Assembly (NCBI RefSeq): GCF_001042485.2
Contig: NZ_LBMN02000012.1
Coordinates: 186,001 to 250,000, forward strand
Direction: 5' to 3'
Length of the DNA: 64,000 bases
Source: Bacillus paralicheniformis
GTDB taxonomy: Bacteria; Bacillota; Bacilli; Bacillales; Bacillaceae
Shown here: positions 9,166 to 17,752 of the stretch, piece after piece
Layout: the number at the start of each line of letters is the position of its first letter
Position numbering within the stretch: position 1 is the first letter of the stretch
Program-made: the position numbers and the translations under genes
Notes under the pieces: generated by a model
What the model saw: the letters and a program-made list of their open reading frames with translations, nothing else
The model's database searches: none
What the model was told of the DNA's origin: nothing

Positions 9166-10980
9166 TTAAAGCTTTGCGGCCTCTTTTTTAAATTGCGCAA
9201 GCGCGTTTGTCACTTTTCCGAATTCGGAGGCATGCGGGCGGTCATCTCCGTCCTTATAGCCGTAGTCGACCATCCGGTTTCTGTTGAGGCAGAGCTTCGT
9301 CAATTCCGGCTTGAATAAGTCGAACAATTCGAAGCGCTCATGCAGTTCAGGGAATCTCTGCTGATATTCCAAAATCGCATCAGCCAAAGCTTTCCACAGG
9401 CGCTTTTCAGGAAGCAGACCGTCATTTTCCAAAATGTTGGCCACATAGCGCAAATGGCAAATGAAAAGCCCTGTAAAGATAAACTGCACAAGCCCTTCCG
9501 GCGGCTCGCTTCTGAGAACGACTTTTAAATCTTCTGTCAAACCGCTCAGTTCAGGCAGCGGCTGGTCGCTGATATTGACGTCATCTACAAAATCTTTAAT
9601 CGCCAGCCTGTGCGGCTGATAATCTTTTAAGACGAGAATCGTATTTTGTCCGTGCGGCGAAAATACGGTTCCGTAGCGGTACATGAAATGCAGAAGCGGC
9701 GGCATCACGGTGTTAAACAGCTTTCCGATCCACTCCTCCGCTGACAGCTCCGACTTTTCGATCAGGCGCCTGATAAACGGCACGCCGCCTTGATCAATGT
9801 ATGTTAAAGAAGCGAGCGTAACAGGCTGCTCTCCATCTTCCAAATACGTATAAATGCTTTCTCTGAAAATAGCGCCGAGCATTTCCAAATATTGATACGG
9901 GGCTTTTTCAAGAGCATGATAGTATTGGTGATCAACGTTCAGACTGGCATTTTCGCCCGGCAGGATCACCCTGCATTCATCTTTTAGAAATGCGTCGTTT
10001 TCGGCGATCCCTTTAATATGCTCAGTAATTCTCGGCGCGATCACCGTCCGCTCCGACGGCAGTCCTCTGTATACAAGCGTATTTAAAATGCTCATCGGCA
10101 GTTTAATATGATGCTTGTGTTTGTTTGTGATGTTTGTAAAGGTCCTGATCGACTGCTGCGGCAGGTACTCGTCTCCGCCTTCCCCTAAAGGAATGATCGC
10201 TTTTGAAGCAATTTCTTCCGGAAACTGCTGAATGATTGTATTTGTCCACTGCCATTTGTGGACGGGCAGATAATAATAGTCTTCACTGGCTGCGTCCTGC
10301 TTTTCTATCACTTTAGCGAACTGCCTTAAAGTCAGCTCATCAAGCTCTTTATGAATCAGCGTTTCATAATCGAGTCCTTCAACTGAGTGGAATGACGCGG
10401 TCTCTTTGTGTACAGCGATCCACAGCAGCCGTTCGGCTCTCTGATTTTCCGGTGCAAACCGGAGGTAGTCATCATAGCCAAAACCGATTCTTCCTTTGTT
10501 GTAGACGATCCACGGATGGCCTGTCATCTCGCCTTCAATGACGGCATAATCGGCTTCGGTCAGCTCGTCAGCCGTAAGCGCATCCTTTGCCAAAAGATGA
10601 GCATCCGCCAGCATCGTATGGTTGAACTCTTTGATCAAATGCCCCGCTGTTTCCGGACTCATCGGGATATGCGGCTGGATATCGAGGAGAAATTCAATCG
10701 CGCTCACTTGTTTTGTCCATTGTCCGCTCTTGAAGACTTCAATCGTCTCCGGCATCGCGTCAAAACTGTCAAACATGCGGGGTTTGGCGGCAAACCGGTA
10801 CACCTTATCCTCCGCCGTTCTCAGCTCATACCGGTTGATGCCGTCTTCAGTTTCAATGAAATCGGGCTTGATGATATCCTCATACATATACTCAGAAAGC
10901 ATCTTCGCCAGTAATCGCCGATTGACTTCTGTCCACCTGTCCGGATTGAGGACCCTCTTTAATTCATCTTGAAACAACAT
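9166..10980 (-). CDS. IucA/IucC-family siderophore synthetase (RhbF-like)
   Basis: The 604-aa protein is an NRPS-independent siderophore (NIS) synthetase. It carries the IucA/IucC domain (about residues 130-370, including HPWIVYNKGRIGFG and the HKWQWTN segment) and a C-terminal FhuF-like region. NIS synthetases adenylate a citrate carboxylate and condense it with a hydroxamate-bearing amine. As last gene of the operon it most likely performs the second condensation, like RhbF in rhizobactin 1021 synthesis. It starts at ATG 10980 after GGAGG, 16 nt behind the monooxygenase gene. The product type is inferred from the operon. Confidence 0.88.
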   Translation of the reverse strand: MLFQDELKRVLNPDRWTEVNRRLLAKMLSEYMYEDIIKPDFIETEDGINRYELRTAEDKVYRFAAKPRMFDSFDAMPETIEVFKSGQWTKQVSAIEFLLDIQPHIPMSPETAGHLIKEFNHTMLADAHLLAKDALTADELTEADYAVIEGEMTGHPWIVYNKGRIGFGYDDYLRFAPENQRAERLLWIAVHKETASFHSVEGLDYETLIHKELDELTLRQFAKVIEKQDAASEDYYYLPVHKWQWTNTIIQQFPEEIASKAIIPLGEGGDEYLPQQSIRTFTNITNKHKHHIKLPMSILNTLVYRGLPSERTVIAPRITEHIKGIAENDAFLKDECRVILPGENASLNVDHQYYHALEKAPYQYLEMLGAIFRESIYTYLEDGEQPVTLASLTYIDQGGVPFIRRLIEKSELSAEEWIGKLFNTVMPPLLHFMYRYGTVFSPHGQNTILVLKDYQPHRLAIKDFVDDVNISDQPLPELSGLTEDLKVVLRSEPPEGLVQFIFTGLFICHLRYVANILENDGLLPEKRLWKALADAILEYQQRFPELHERFELFDLFKPELTKLCLNRNRMVDYGYKDGDDRPHASEFGKVTNALAQFKKEAAKL

Positions 10981-10996
10981 GAAAATGCCTCCTTTA

Positions 10997-12340
10997 TTAG
11001 CCGTTTGGCACCGCGGTTTTTTCGGTGATTCCTGTTCCGAATGTCTGGAAAACCGTTTTGTGGCTGACGTTGTATACTTCTCTCCCGGCTAGCTGATTGA
11101 TGATCACCGAGTTCCGGTAAGCGCCGAGTCCCAGGTCAGGCGCTCCGACGCCGTGCGTGTGCAGCTCTCCGTTTTGAACGAAAATATGGTTTTTTGATGT
11201 TGCAGCTGTCACCAGTCTATAGTCGCGCGTAATGACATAGCGGCCGCCCGCGTCCTTTTCAATCAGGCTGTCAACAGGTGCCAGACACTCCGGCAGCCTC
11301 TCTTTATAGCCCGTCGCCAGGACGACCACATCTGCCTGCCGCTCAAACCGTTCTTCATTCACCCGGTTTGCGCAGTGCAGAATCAGCGTTTCTCCATGCT
11401 GTTCGATCTGCTTGACTTCTGTCATGGACTGAAGATCAAAAGCCGCTTCCCGCCCTCCGCAGGTCCGCTCATACAGAAGATGATAAATATCGCTGATCGT
11501 CTTCGCGCTGATTCCTTTATAAAGGAGATCCTGCTGCGTTAGCAATTCATCTTTTTTCCACTGTGGAAGCTGATAGAAAAAATCGATATAATCAGGCGAA
11601 AAATATTCGAGCCCGAGGTTCGAATATTCCATCGGGAAGAAGCCTTTTGAGCGGGTGAGCCAGCTGACATGCTCCGCTTCATCTTCACCGACGAGGTCAT
11701 AAAACACCTCGGCTGCGCTTTGACCGGAGCCGACGACGGCCACCCTTTTCCCTTTAAATCCGTCGGGCTTTCTCATTAAATACTCAGCTGAATGGAACAC
11801 CGAGCCTCCCAAAGCGTCTGAGAGCGTTTCGGGAACGTGCGGGCCCGTCCCAATGCCAAGCGCAACATGCCTCGTGTAATAAACGGCTTCCCCGCCGTTT
11901 TCCCGATTCACGACCCGCACTTTAAAAAGCGCCTCCGGATTCGATTCAATGAGCGATATGCTTTCAACATTCATCCCGAAGCGGCACGAGTCAAGCTGTT
12001 CTGCCACCCAGCGGCAGTAGTGGTTGTATTCCTTTCTCGGAATATGAAAGTCTTCCAGAAAATAAAAAGAATACAGACGGTTATGCTGCTGGAGATAGTT
12101 TAAAAAGCTGTATTCGCTTGTCACATCGGCCATGCTCACCAAGTCGGCCAAAAACGGCACCTGCAGTGTCGTCCCTTCAATCAGCATGCCGGGATGCCAG
12201 TTAAAGCTTTCATTTCGTTCAAAAAACAGCGCATTAATCTCAGGCACGGAATCGGCTAATGCGGCAAGGCCAAGGTTAAACGGCCCGATGCCGACGCCGA
12301 TGACATCATATACATCAGTGGCTCTCTTTGTAGAGTTCAT
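10997..12340 (-). CDS. Amine N-hydroxylase (RhbE/IucD-like)
   Basis: The ~447-aa protein is an FAD/NADPH-dependent N-monooxygenase of the lysine/ornithine hydroxylase family. The FAD motif GVGIGPFNLGLAA is near the N-terminus, the NADPH motif VVGSGQSAAEVF near residue 205, and the ATGYKERLP motif near 345. In a diaminobutyrate-based pathway its likely substrate is 1,3-diaminopropane. I place the start at 12340 (MNSTKR) because an AAAGGGGA ribosome site lies just upstream; an ATG at 12358 would begin before that site. It overlaps the upstream acetyltransferase gene by 26 nt. Confidence 0.88.
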   Translation of the reverse strand: MNSTKRATDVYDVIGVGIGPFNLGLAALADSVPEINALFFERNESFNWHPGMLIEGTTLQVPFLADLVSMADVTSEYSFLNYLQQHNRLYSFYFLEDFHIPRKEYNHYCRWVAEQLDSCRFGMNVESISLIESNPEALFKVRVVNRENGGEAVYYTRHVALGIGTGPHVPETLSDALGGSVFHSAEYLMRKPDGFKGKRVAVVGSGQSAAEVFYDLVGEDEAEHVSWLTRSKGFFPMEYSNLGLEYFSPDYIDFFYQLPQWKKDELLTQQDLLYKGISAKTISDIYHLLYERTCGGREAAFDLQSMTEVKQIEQHGETLILHCANRVNEERFERQADVVVLATGYKERLPECLAPVDSLIEKDAGGRYVITRDYRLVTAATSKNHIFVQNGELHTHGVGAPDLGLGAYRNSVIINQLAGREVYNVSHKTVFQTFGTGITEKTAVPNG

Positions 12341-12869
12341 CTTTTTTCCCCTTTTCAAAAAAACGTTCTCGTTCGCAAAACATCAATAATCCGGTTTTAT
12401 CAGGGAGATTCACAGGTTTAATCGGGCGAAACCCGCATTTTTCAAAAACATGAATCATTTTTTTGTTGCGGATATCCGGCTCTGCGATGACCTTTTTTGT
12501 GTTAGGCTCGGCAAATTGCATACAGACCATCGCTTTTAAAAGCGGAAGGGCCAGCCCTTTTCCCAAGTACTCTTTTTCTCCGATCAACAGGTGGATGCCC
12601 TGGTCAAAAGGTTCATTATCATAGTGGTGTTCAATGACGTCCCCCTTGACCCAGTACGACTCCCAGTAGCTCATGGGCACACCGTCGATAGAGCCGATGT
12701 ACAGCGTTTGGTGGGGGTCTGTGATGGCCTTGTGAAAATGGTCTTCAAATTTTGCAAACGGCATGTTTAAATGCCAAAACGGGATGACGTGCTCCTCCTG
12801 CATCCAGCGATAGACGAGCGATACGTCTCTTGCATAGTCCGCTTTTTGAAATGTGATCCGGTCGTTCAT
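12315..12869 (-). CDS. Siderophore N-acyltransferase (RhbD/IucB-like)
   Basis: The 184-aa protein resembles the acetyltransferases of hydroxamate siderophore pathways: WHLNMPFAKFEDHF and the GEKEYLGKGLALPLLKAM acyl-CoA segment are typical of the IucB/RhbD/GNAT subgroup. It would acylate the N-hydroxylated diamine to form the hydroxamate. It starts 4 nt inside the end of the preceding synthetase gene (ATGA overlap) and runs into the start of the hydroxylase gene, so the three are translationally coupled. Confidence 0.85.
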   Translation of the reverse strand: MNDRITFQKADYARDVSLVYRWMQEEHVIPFWHLNMPFAKFEDHFHKAITDPHQTLYIGSIDGVPMSYWESYWVKGDVIEHHYDNEPFDQGIHLLIGEKEYLGKGLALPLLKAMVCMQFAEPNTKKVIAEPDIRNKKMIHVFEKCGFRPIKPVNLPDKTGLLMFCERERFFEKGKKDELYKESH

Positions 12870-14629
12870 TGGACGGCCGCCGCCTCCTTTAACAGCGGAT
12901 TGCCGACAGACGTATAACGAGACTGGGTTTCAAGCGAGCCCGTCAGCTCATCCATGTCGTAAAATCTCGTCAGCAGATTGGCCTTGCACGGAAGCTCCGA
13001 AAACCGAAGCAGGCTGTCCGTCAACTCAGTGATGCCGTAAATGTGTTCCGCTTTTTCAAGCCGCTCTCTGATCATGGACAGGAGCGTTTCTTCCCGGATC
13101 AGCCCTTCGCAGCCAAACCCGTTCACCAGCCCAAACAGATGGTTGAAGAAGAAATAATAGCGCAGTCTCTCAACAGCCACGCCGTCCGTGCAGATCGTCT
13201 CGCTCCTTTCGCTCAAGTCTTCGATCAGCTTGGAAAGAATCCCGGCTTTTGATTCGCTGTAGTAATAGCCTTGATTATCCCTGTAGTAAAACGTCTCCGG
13301 ATAGCCGTTTTTTAAGCGGATAACGGCGTTTTGCTGGTGCGCTTCAATCGCCAGCCCGTATGTTTCAAACAGCCATAAAACAGGCTCTATCGAAATGGAT
13401 AAATATTTGTCAAACCAATCAATGCTCACTTCTTCCGTTGTCCGCCCTTCTTTTAACGCCAGCCCGCGGATCACAGAGGACAGCCGTGACTCTTTCCCGA
13501 AGGCGTGATCTTGGCAAAGCCCGGCGACCAGACATGCCGAACGGTCGTCTTCATAAAACGGATTCTCCCTAATCACGACTTCAAAGCCGGACTCCCCGTT
13601 CTCCCCCCGAATCGAGATGTAGGCAGGATCTGTGATAACGCGAAAGCCCGGAAACTCCTGTTTTAACCTTTGACCGAGTTCTGTCTGAAGCAGCCGGGCC
13701 ATTTCAACACCTCTGTCCAATTCTTTCTGCTTGTTCACACGAAGCGAATTCGTGATTTTGATCGGGACCGAGAATTTGTACATATAGCGCGAGTGCTTGC
13801 TGTAAACCGTGCGGACAGAGGATGTCGCCGTGAACGTCCTGCCCTTTGCACCGAGATATGTAAGGAGACCTTGATCGATCAATTTTTGAACATACGGCTC
13901 CTCCAGCAAAGCTCTCGCCTGGAGCGGGTGTGCGGGAAGAAGCGCAAAATTCGGATCGGCCGTTTGCTCGTCTAGCCACGCATTATCAATCATCGGGTCG
14001 TTTCTCAATTCCTCTTGTATGACTAGCGGCGCTTTTGTTCCAGTACTTGAATCGTGCAGAACGAGCGAGGCATGCGCCTTAAAGTAATGAAGCTGAAACT
14101 CCCCTTTCAATTCAGGTGAGAAAATGTTTTCCTCTTCAGGTTTCATGCCCTGCCTGCTTTTTGGCGTCGGGTGCATCAGATGACCGAGCAAGAGCGACTG
14201 CTCCGCTTCGATAAACGTAAAATCAGCGCGGCTAAGCTCATTTTGATCACCGGCCCGTTCTTCCACATAACGGCTGATATTGCGGCAGCTCAAAATGACT
14301 CTGAGCATGAATTCATCCTCGGCACCCCCGCGGTTTTGCTGAAGAAGCAATTCTTTTGAAGCGAGGGAGACGAGCGTGACATAGTCGAGCGGAAGCGGCT
14401 TGTTTTGGGTTGTTTGATAGTAAAGCGGAAATGAGAAAAGGTGCCTTCCCGTCTTCGACCAGTACTTGATCGGAACGATCAGCTCGATTTGCTGGCGTTT
14501 TAGCGGAACAATCAGCGTTTTTTGAGAGCCGTCCGCGATCTCACGGGTTTTGATGCCGGTTTCACGCAAATAGCAATTTAAAAAACTTTGAATCGTAGCG
14601 TTTTCTGCTATTTCTTTAAATGAACTCAT
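12866..14629 (-). CDS. IucA/IucC-family siderophore synthetase (RhbC-like)
   Basis: The 587-aa protein is a second NIS synthetase, with the family hallmarks GHLMHPTPKSRQGM near residue 150, the AHPLQARAL segment and the TSSVRTVYSKHSRYMYK block around residue 270, plus a C-terminal FhuF-like part. It probably makes the first citrate-hydroxamate amide (RhbC role). The start at 14629 follows AGGAGGG. It overlaps both neighbours by 4 nt. Confidence 0.88.
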   Translation of the reverse strand: MSSFKEIAENATIQSFLNCYLRETGIKTREIADGSQKTLIVPLKRQQIELIVPIKYWSKTGRHLFSFPLYYQTTQNKPLPLDYVTLVSLASKELLLQQNRGGAEDEFMLRVILSCRNISRYVEERAGDQNELSRADFTFIEAEQSLLLGHLMHPTPKSRQGMKPEEENIFSPELKGEFQLHYFKAHASLVLHDSSTGTKAPLVIQEELRNDPMIDNAWLDEQTADPNFALLPAHPLQARALLEEPYVQKLIDQGLLTYLGAKGRTFTATSSVRTVYSKHSRYMYKFSVPIKITNSLRVNKQKELDRGVEMARLLQTELGQRLKQEFPGFRVITDPAYISIRGENGESGFEVVIRENPFYEDDRSACLVAGLCQDHAFGKESRLSSVIRGLALKEGRTTEEVSIDWFDKYLSISIEPVLWLFETYGLAIEAHQQNAVIRLKNGYPETFYYRDNQGYYYSESKAGILSKLIEDLSERSETICTDGVAVERLRYYFFFNHLFGLVNGFGCEGLIREETLLSMIRERLEKAEHIYGITELTDSLLRFSELPCKANLLTRFYDMDELTGSLETQSRYTSVGNPLLKEAAAVQ

Positions 14630-16137
14630 CTTGTTACCCTCCTGCTATTCGTATAAAGACTTGCCAGCTCTTGAATCCTGCCGAGAATGTCGTCAAGATC
14701 CGAAAGCGTCGTCCGCGGATTCAGCAGCGTGAATTTTAAATACGTTTTCCCGGCTGCTGCCGTCTTGGCGATCACCGCCTGTCCCGTTCTGAACAATTCT
14801 CTGTGGATACATTTATTCAAACGGTCGTTCTCTGCGTCGTCTTCTGAGGCGAGGCAGCGGAAGACGACAGCGTTCAGTTCAGGGTGCGGATTTAGCAGTT
14901 CGAACCGATCGCTTGCTGAGATTTTTTCCGCTGTCGCTTCGGCCAATGCGAATGTCCAGTCAATCATCTCTGCGAATGTATCTTCTCCAAGCACACGCAG
15001 CGAGACAAACAGCTTTAAAGCGTCAAAGCGCCTCGTCGTCTGAATCGATTTATTGACGAGATGAACGATTCCCTCCGCTTCATCCTCTTCAGGATTTAAA
15101 TAATCGGCATGATAACCAATCAAGCGGAAATGCCTTCTGTCTTTGACAAGAAAAGCGCCGCAGCTGACTGGCTGATAAAACTGCTTGTGGAAGTCGACGC
15201 TGATGGAGTCGGCCCTGTCGATACCGGCCAATTTATAGCGGCGGGTTCTGCTCAAAATCAACGCCCCTCCATACGCGGCATCAACGTGAAGCCAAAGCCC
15301 GCCGGCATACGCGGCATCCGCAAGCTCGGAAAGCGGATCGATGCTTCCGAAGTCCGTCGTACCGCATGTGGCAACAATCGCAAATGGATGTAAGCCCGAT
15401 TCCTCAAGCAGCGTTGTTTTTCGCTTTAAATCGTAAAGGCTCATCCGCTTTTCATCATCTGTATCGACGAGTACGACGGCGCGCTCTCCGAGTCCGAGCT
15501 GGGAAGCCGACTTTTTCACGGTAAAATGAGCATCCTTTGAACAGAGGATCCGCAGCCTGTCCGCTTCCGGCGGCAGTCCGTCCTTCTGTACGTTCCAGTT
15601 CCACTGCTTTTCACAGAAAGCATCGCGGGCCAACAGAAGCCCCATGTAATTAGACTGTGTGCCTCCGCTCGTAAATGTTCCGTCAGCATCCTTTCCGTAC
15701 TCGAACTTTCGGCAAAGCCACTGCACCATTTCTTCCTCGATCAATGAAGCCGCTCCGCTTTGATCAAACGAATCCATCGACTGATTCAGCACACTGATCA
15801 GCATCTCTGCAGCGAGTGCCGGGATGAGCGGCGGACAGTGCAAGTGTGCGGCGCATTTTGGATCTTCAACATGAATCCGGTGCGGCAAATAGGCTTCTTT
15901 TAGATCGGCGAGAACATCCGCAAGCGGTTCTCCCGCTTCCTTAAACGAAAACAAGTTTTTAATTTCGTGCTTTAATTCATTCGGCATCTTCCCGCTGTAG
16001 GGCTTCATTTTATTTTCCCAATCGGCCCACAGCGTCTCTACAGCGGCCTCGGCCGCGTCACGGTATGCTTTGATCCCCTGTTCGCCGTTGTGCATAAACA
16101 GGGAATCAAAGTTTTTCTGTTTACTTGACTGCTTCAT
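14626..16137 (-). CDS. L-2,4-diaminobutyrate decarboxylase (RhbB-like)
   Basis: The 503-aa PLP enzyme belongs to the group II decarboxylases. The substrate-side block CAAHLHCPPLIPALAAEML, the TSGGTQSNYMGLL segment, the HVDAAYGGAL cofactor aspartate and the PLP lysine in SVDFHKQFYQP are all present. It would convert 2,4-diaminobutyrate to 1,3-diaminopropane, the diamine of schizokinen/rhizobactin-type siderophores. It overlaps the aminotransferase gene by 17 nt. Confidence 0.9.
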   Translation of the reverse strand: MKQSSKQKNFDSLFMHNGEQGIKAYRDAAEAAVETLWADWENKMKPYSGKMPNELKHEIKNLFSFKEAGEPLADVLADLKEAYLPHRIHVEDPKCAAHLHCPPLIPALAAEMLISVLNQSMDSFDQSGAASLIEEEMVQWLCRKFEYGKDADGTFTSGGTQSNYMGLLLARDAFCEKQWNWNVQKDGLPPEADRLRILCSKDAHFTVKKSASQLGLGERAVVLVDTDDEKRMSLYDLKRKTTLLEESGLHPFAIVATCGTTDFGSIDPLSELADAAYAGGLWLHVDAAYGGALILSRTRRYKLAGIDRADSISVDFHKQFYQPVSCGAFLVKDRRHFRLIGYHADYLNPEEDEAEGIVHLVNKSIQTTRRFDALKLFVSLRVLGEDTFAEMIDWTFALAEATAEKISASDRFELLNPHPELNAVVFRCLASEDDAENDRLNKCIHRELFRTGQAVIAKTAAAGKTYLKFTLLNPRTTLSDLDDILGRIQELASLYTNSRRVTR

Positions 16138-17467
16138 AGACGGCCTCTTTGAAGATCGTGATGATATCGTCGATTTGCGCCTCTGTTACGATGAGCGGCG
16201 GCAAGAAGCGGATCACGCTTCCATGGCGGCCTCCCGTTTCAACGATCAGTCCTTTTTCAAAGCATTTTCTTTGAATCACGCTTGCAAGCTCCGCATCAGC
16301 CGGATAGCTGCCGTTTGTGTTTTGTTTTTTATGCGGTGCGACAATTTCGGCGCCGATCATCAGCCCCCGTCCCCGGACATCACCGATTTCAGGAACGTGT
16401 TCCTGAATGTCTTGCAATTCCTGCATGAGCTTCGTGCCGACTTTTTCTACATGTGACAGTACATCGTGCTCTTTTATATATTTTAACGTTGCACTTCCGG
16501 CCGCCATCGCCATCTGGTTCCCTCTGAATGTACCGATATGCGCCCCCGGTCCCCACTGATCAAGGTCTTGATCATAGATGACGACAGACAGAGGAAGACT
16601 TCCGCCGATCGCTTTTGAAAGGACGATGACATCCGGTATAATGCCGGCGTGCTCGAACGCAAACATTTTTCCGGTTCTGCCGATGCCGGTCTGCACTTCA
16701 TCAATGATTAGAGGGATTCCGCGTTCTTTTGTAATTCTTTTCATTTCTTTTATCCATTCAGCCCGAGCAGGAACTGAGCCTCCTTCTCCTTGTACGGCTT
16801 CAAAGATCATCCCGGCCGGCTGTAAAATTCCGCTTTCCGGATCATCCAGCATATTTTCGATATATGCGCTCGACAGCTTGTGGCTCGCCTCTCCTCCTCT
16901 TCCAAACGGGCAGCGGTATTCATACGGATATGGCAGGAAATGCACATCAGGCATAAGTCCCTGGACATTTTCCTTTGGAGATAAATTACCGCTCAGCGCC
17001 ATCGTTCCATGAGTTGCACCATGATAGGCACCGTGAAACGACAAGATGGTTCTTCTCCCCGTTGCCGTTTTGACAAGCTTGAGAGCGGCTTCGATCGCAT
17101 CGCCGCCGGTCGGACCGCAAAACTGGATCTTCGCCCGTTTGGCAAACGCCTCAGGAAGGCTTGCAAATACTTCGCTGACAAACTCTTCTTTGATTTCGGA
17201 AGTGATATCAAGCGTGTGCAGCGGGCGTTTTTCATCAAGCATTTTTTGAATCGCTTCAATCACAACTGGATGATTATGACCAAGCGCAAGCGTCCCCGCT
17301 CCTGCCAGGCAGTCATAATATTGCTTTCCATCCGCATCAGTCACCAAGACGCCTTCCGCGGTTTGCATGGCGAGCGGAAATCTTCTCGGATATGAACGCG
17401 CATTAGACTCTCTTCTATTTTGCTGCTCCAAAAACACTTGATTTTTAGAACTCGTTTGTACAGGCAT
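16121..17467 (-). CDS. Diaminobutyrate-2-oxoglutarate aminotransferase (RhbA-like)
   Basis: The ~448-aa class III aminotransferase has the TDADGKQYYDCLAGAGTLAL opening, the GPTGGDAIEAALKL motif, the IDEVQTGIGRTGKMFA aspartate and the PLP lysine in VLSKAIGGSLPLS. It makes 2,4-diaminobutyrate from aspartate semialdehyde, the first step of the diaminopropane route. I place the start at 17467 (MPVQTSS) because GGAGGG sits 8 nt upstream; the ATG at 17476 abuts that site. It is the first gene of the operon and has a Fur-type box upstream. Confidence 0.9.
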   Translation of the reverse strand: MPVQTSSKNQVFLEQQNRRESNARSYPRRFPLAMQTAEGVLVTDADGKQYYDCLAGAGTLALGHNHPVVIEAIQKMLDEKRPLHTLDITSEIKEEFVSEVFASLPEAFAKRAKIQFCGPTGGDAIEAALKLVKTATGRRTILSFHGAYHGATHGTMALSGNLSPKENVQGLMPDVHFLPYPYEYRCPFGRGGEASHKLSSAYIENMLDDPESGILQPAGMIFEAVQGEGGSVPARAEWIKEMKRITKERGIPLIIDEVQTGIGRTGKMFAFEHAGIIPDVIVLSKAIGGSLPLSVVIYDQDLDQWGPGAHIGTFRGNQMAMAAGSATLKYIKEHDVLSHVEKVGTKLMQELQDIQEHVPEIGDVRGRGLMIGAEIVAPHKKQNTNGSYPADAELASVIQRKCFEKGLIVETGGRHGSVIRFLPPLIVTEAQIDDIITIFKEAVYEAVK

Positions 17468-17485
17468 AGAAAGCATCCCTCCAAT

Positions 17486-17547
17486 TGATAAAGATTATCA
17501 TTTTCAATGACAAAAAAAGTGTATATTTTGTGACACCGGCATGTCAA
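17486..17547 (-). promoter_or_regulatory. Promoter and Fur box of the siderophore operon
   Basis: On the minus strand TTGACA (17547-17542), a 16-bp spacer and TATACA (17525-17520) form a promoter. A 15-bp box, TGATAAAGATTATCA (17486-17500), lies just downstream of the expected start site. It matches the Bacillus Fur 7-1-7 consensus TGATAATNATTATCA with one mismatch. Iron repression of the operon is the natural inference. Confidence 0.8.
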
Positions 17548-17697
17548 TAAGATTCAGAAAAATAGGGCGTTTCTCACAATGAGGCAACATGAAGATTTCC
17601 TCTACTGCAAATCCAGCTGCTAATATGAATCAATAGTTCCTTGAATGATATGTTAATGGAATTTTTTGGACTGTTTTTAAATAACCCGAGGCCTGAA

Positions 17698-17740
17698 ATA
17701 AAAAGGAGCGGCTGCTGAACGTCGATTTTTCAGCAGCCGG
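17698..17740 (-). terminator. Terminator of yisV
   Basis: An 11-bp inverted repeat, CGGCTGCTGAA (17709-17719) with TTCAGCAGCCG (17729-17739), is followed on the minus strand by CTCC and a T run. It lies just after the yisV stop. The 17548-17697 stretch beyond it shows nothing I can identify. Confidence 0.8.
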
Positions 17741-17752
17741 TACAGCCGGGAC

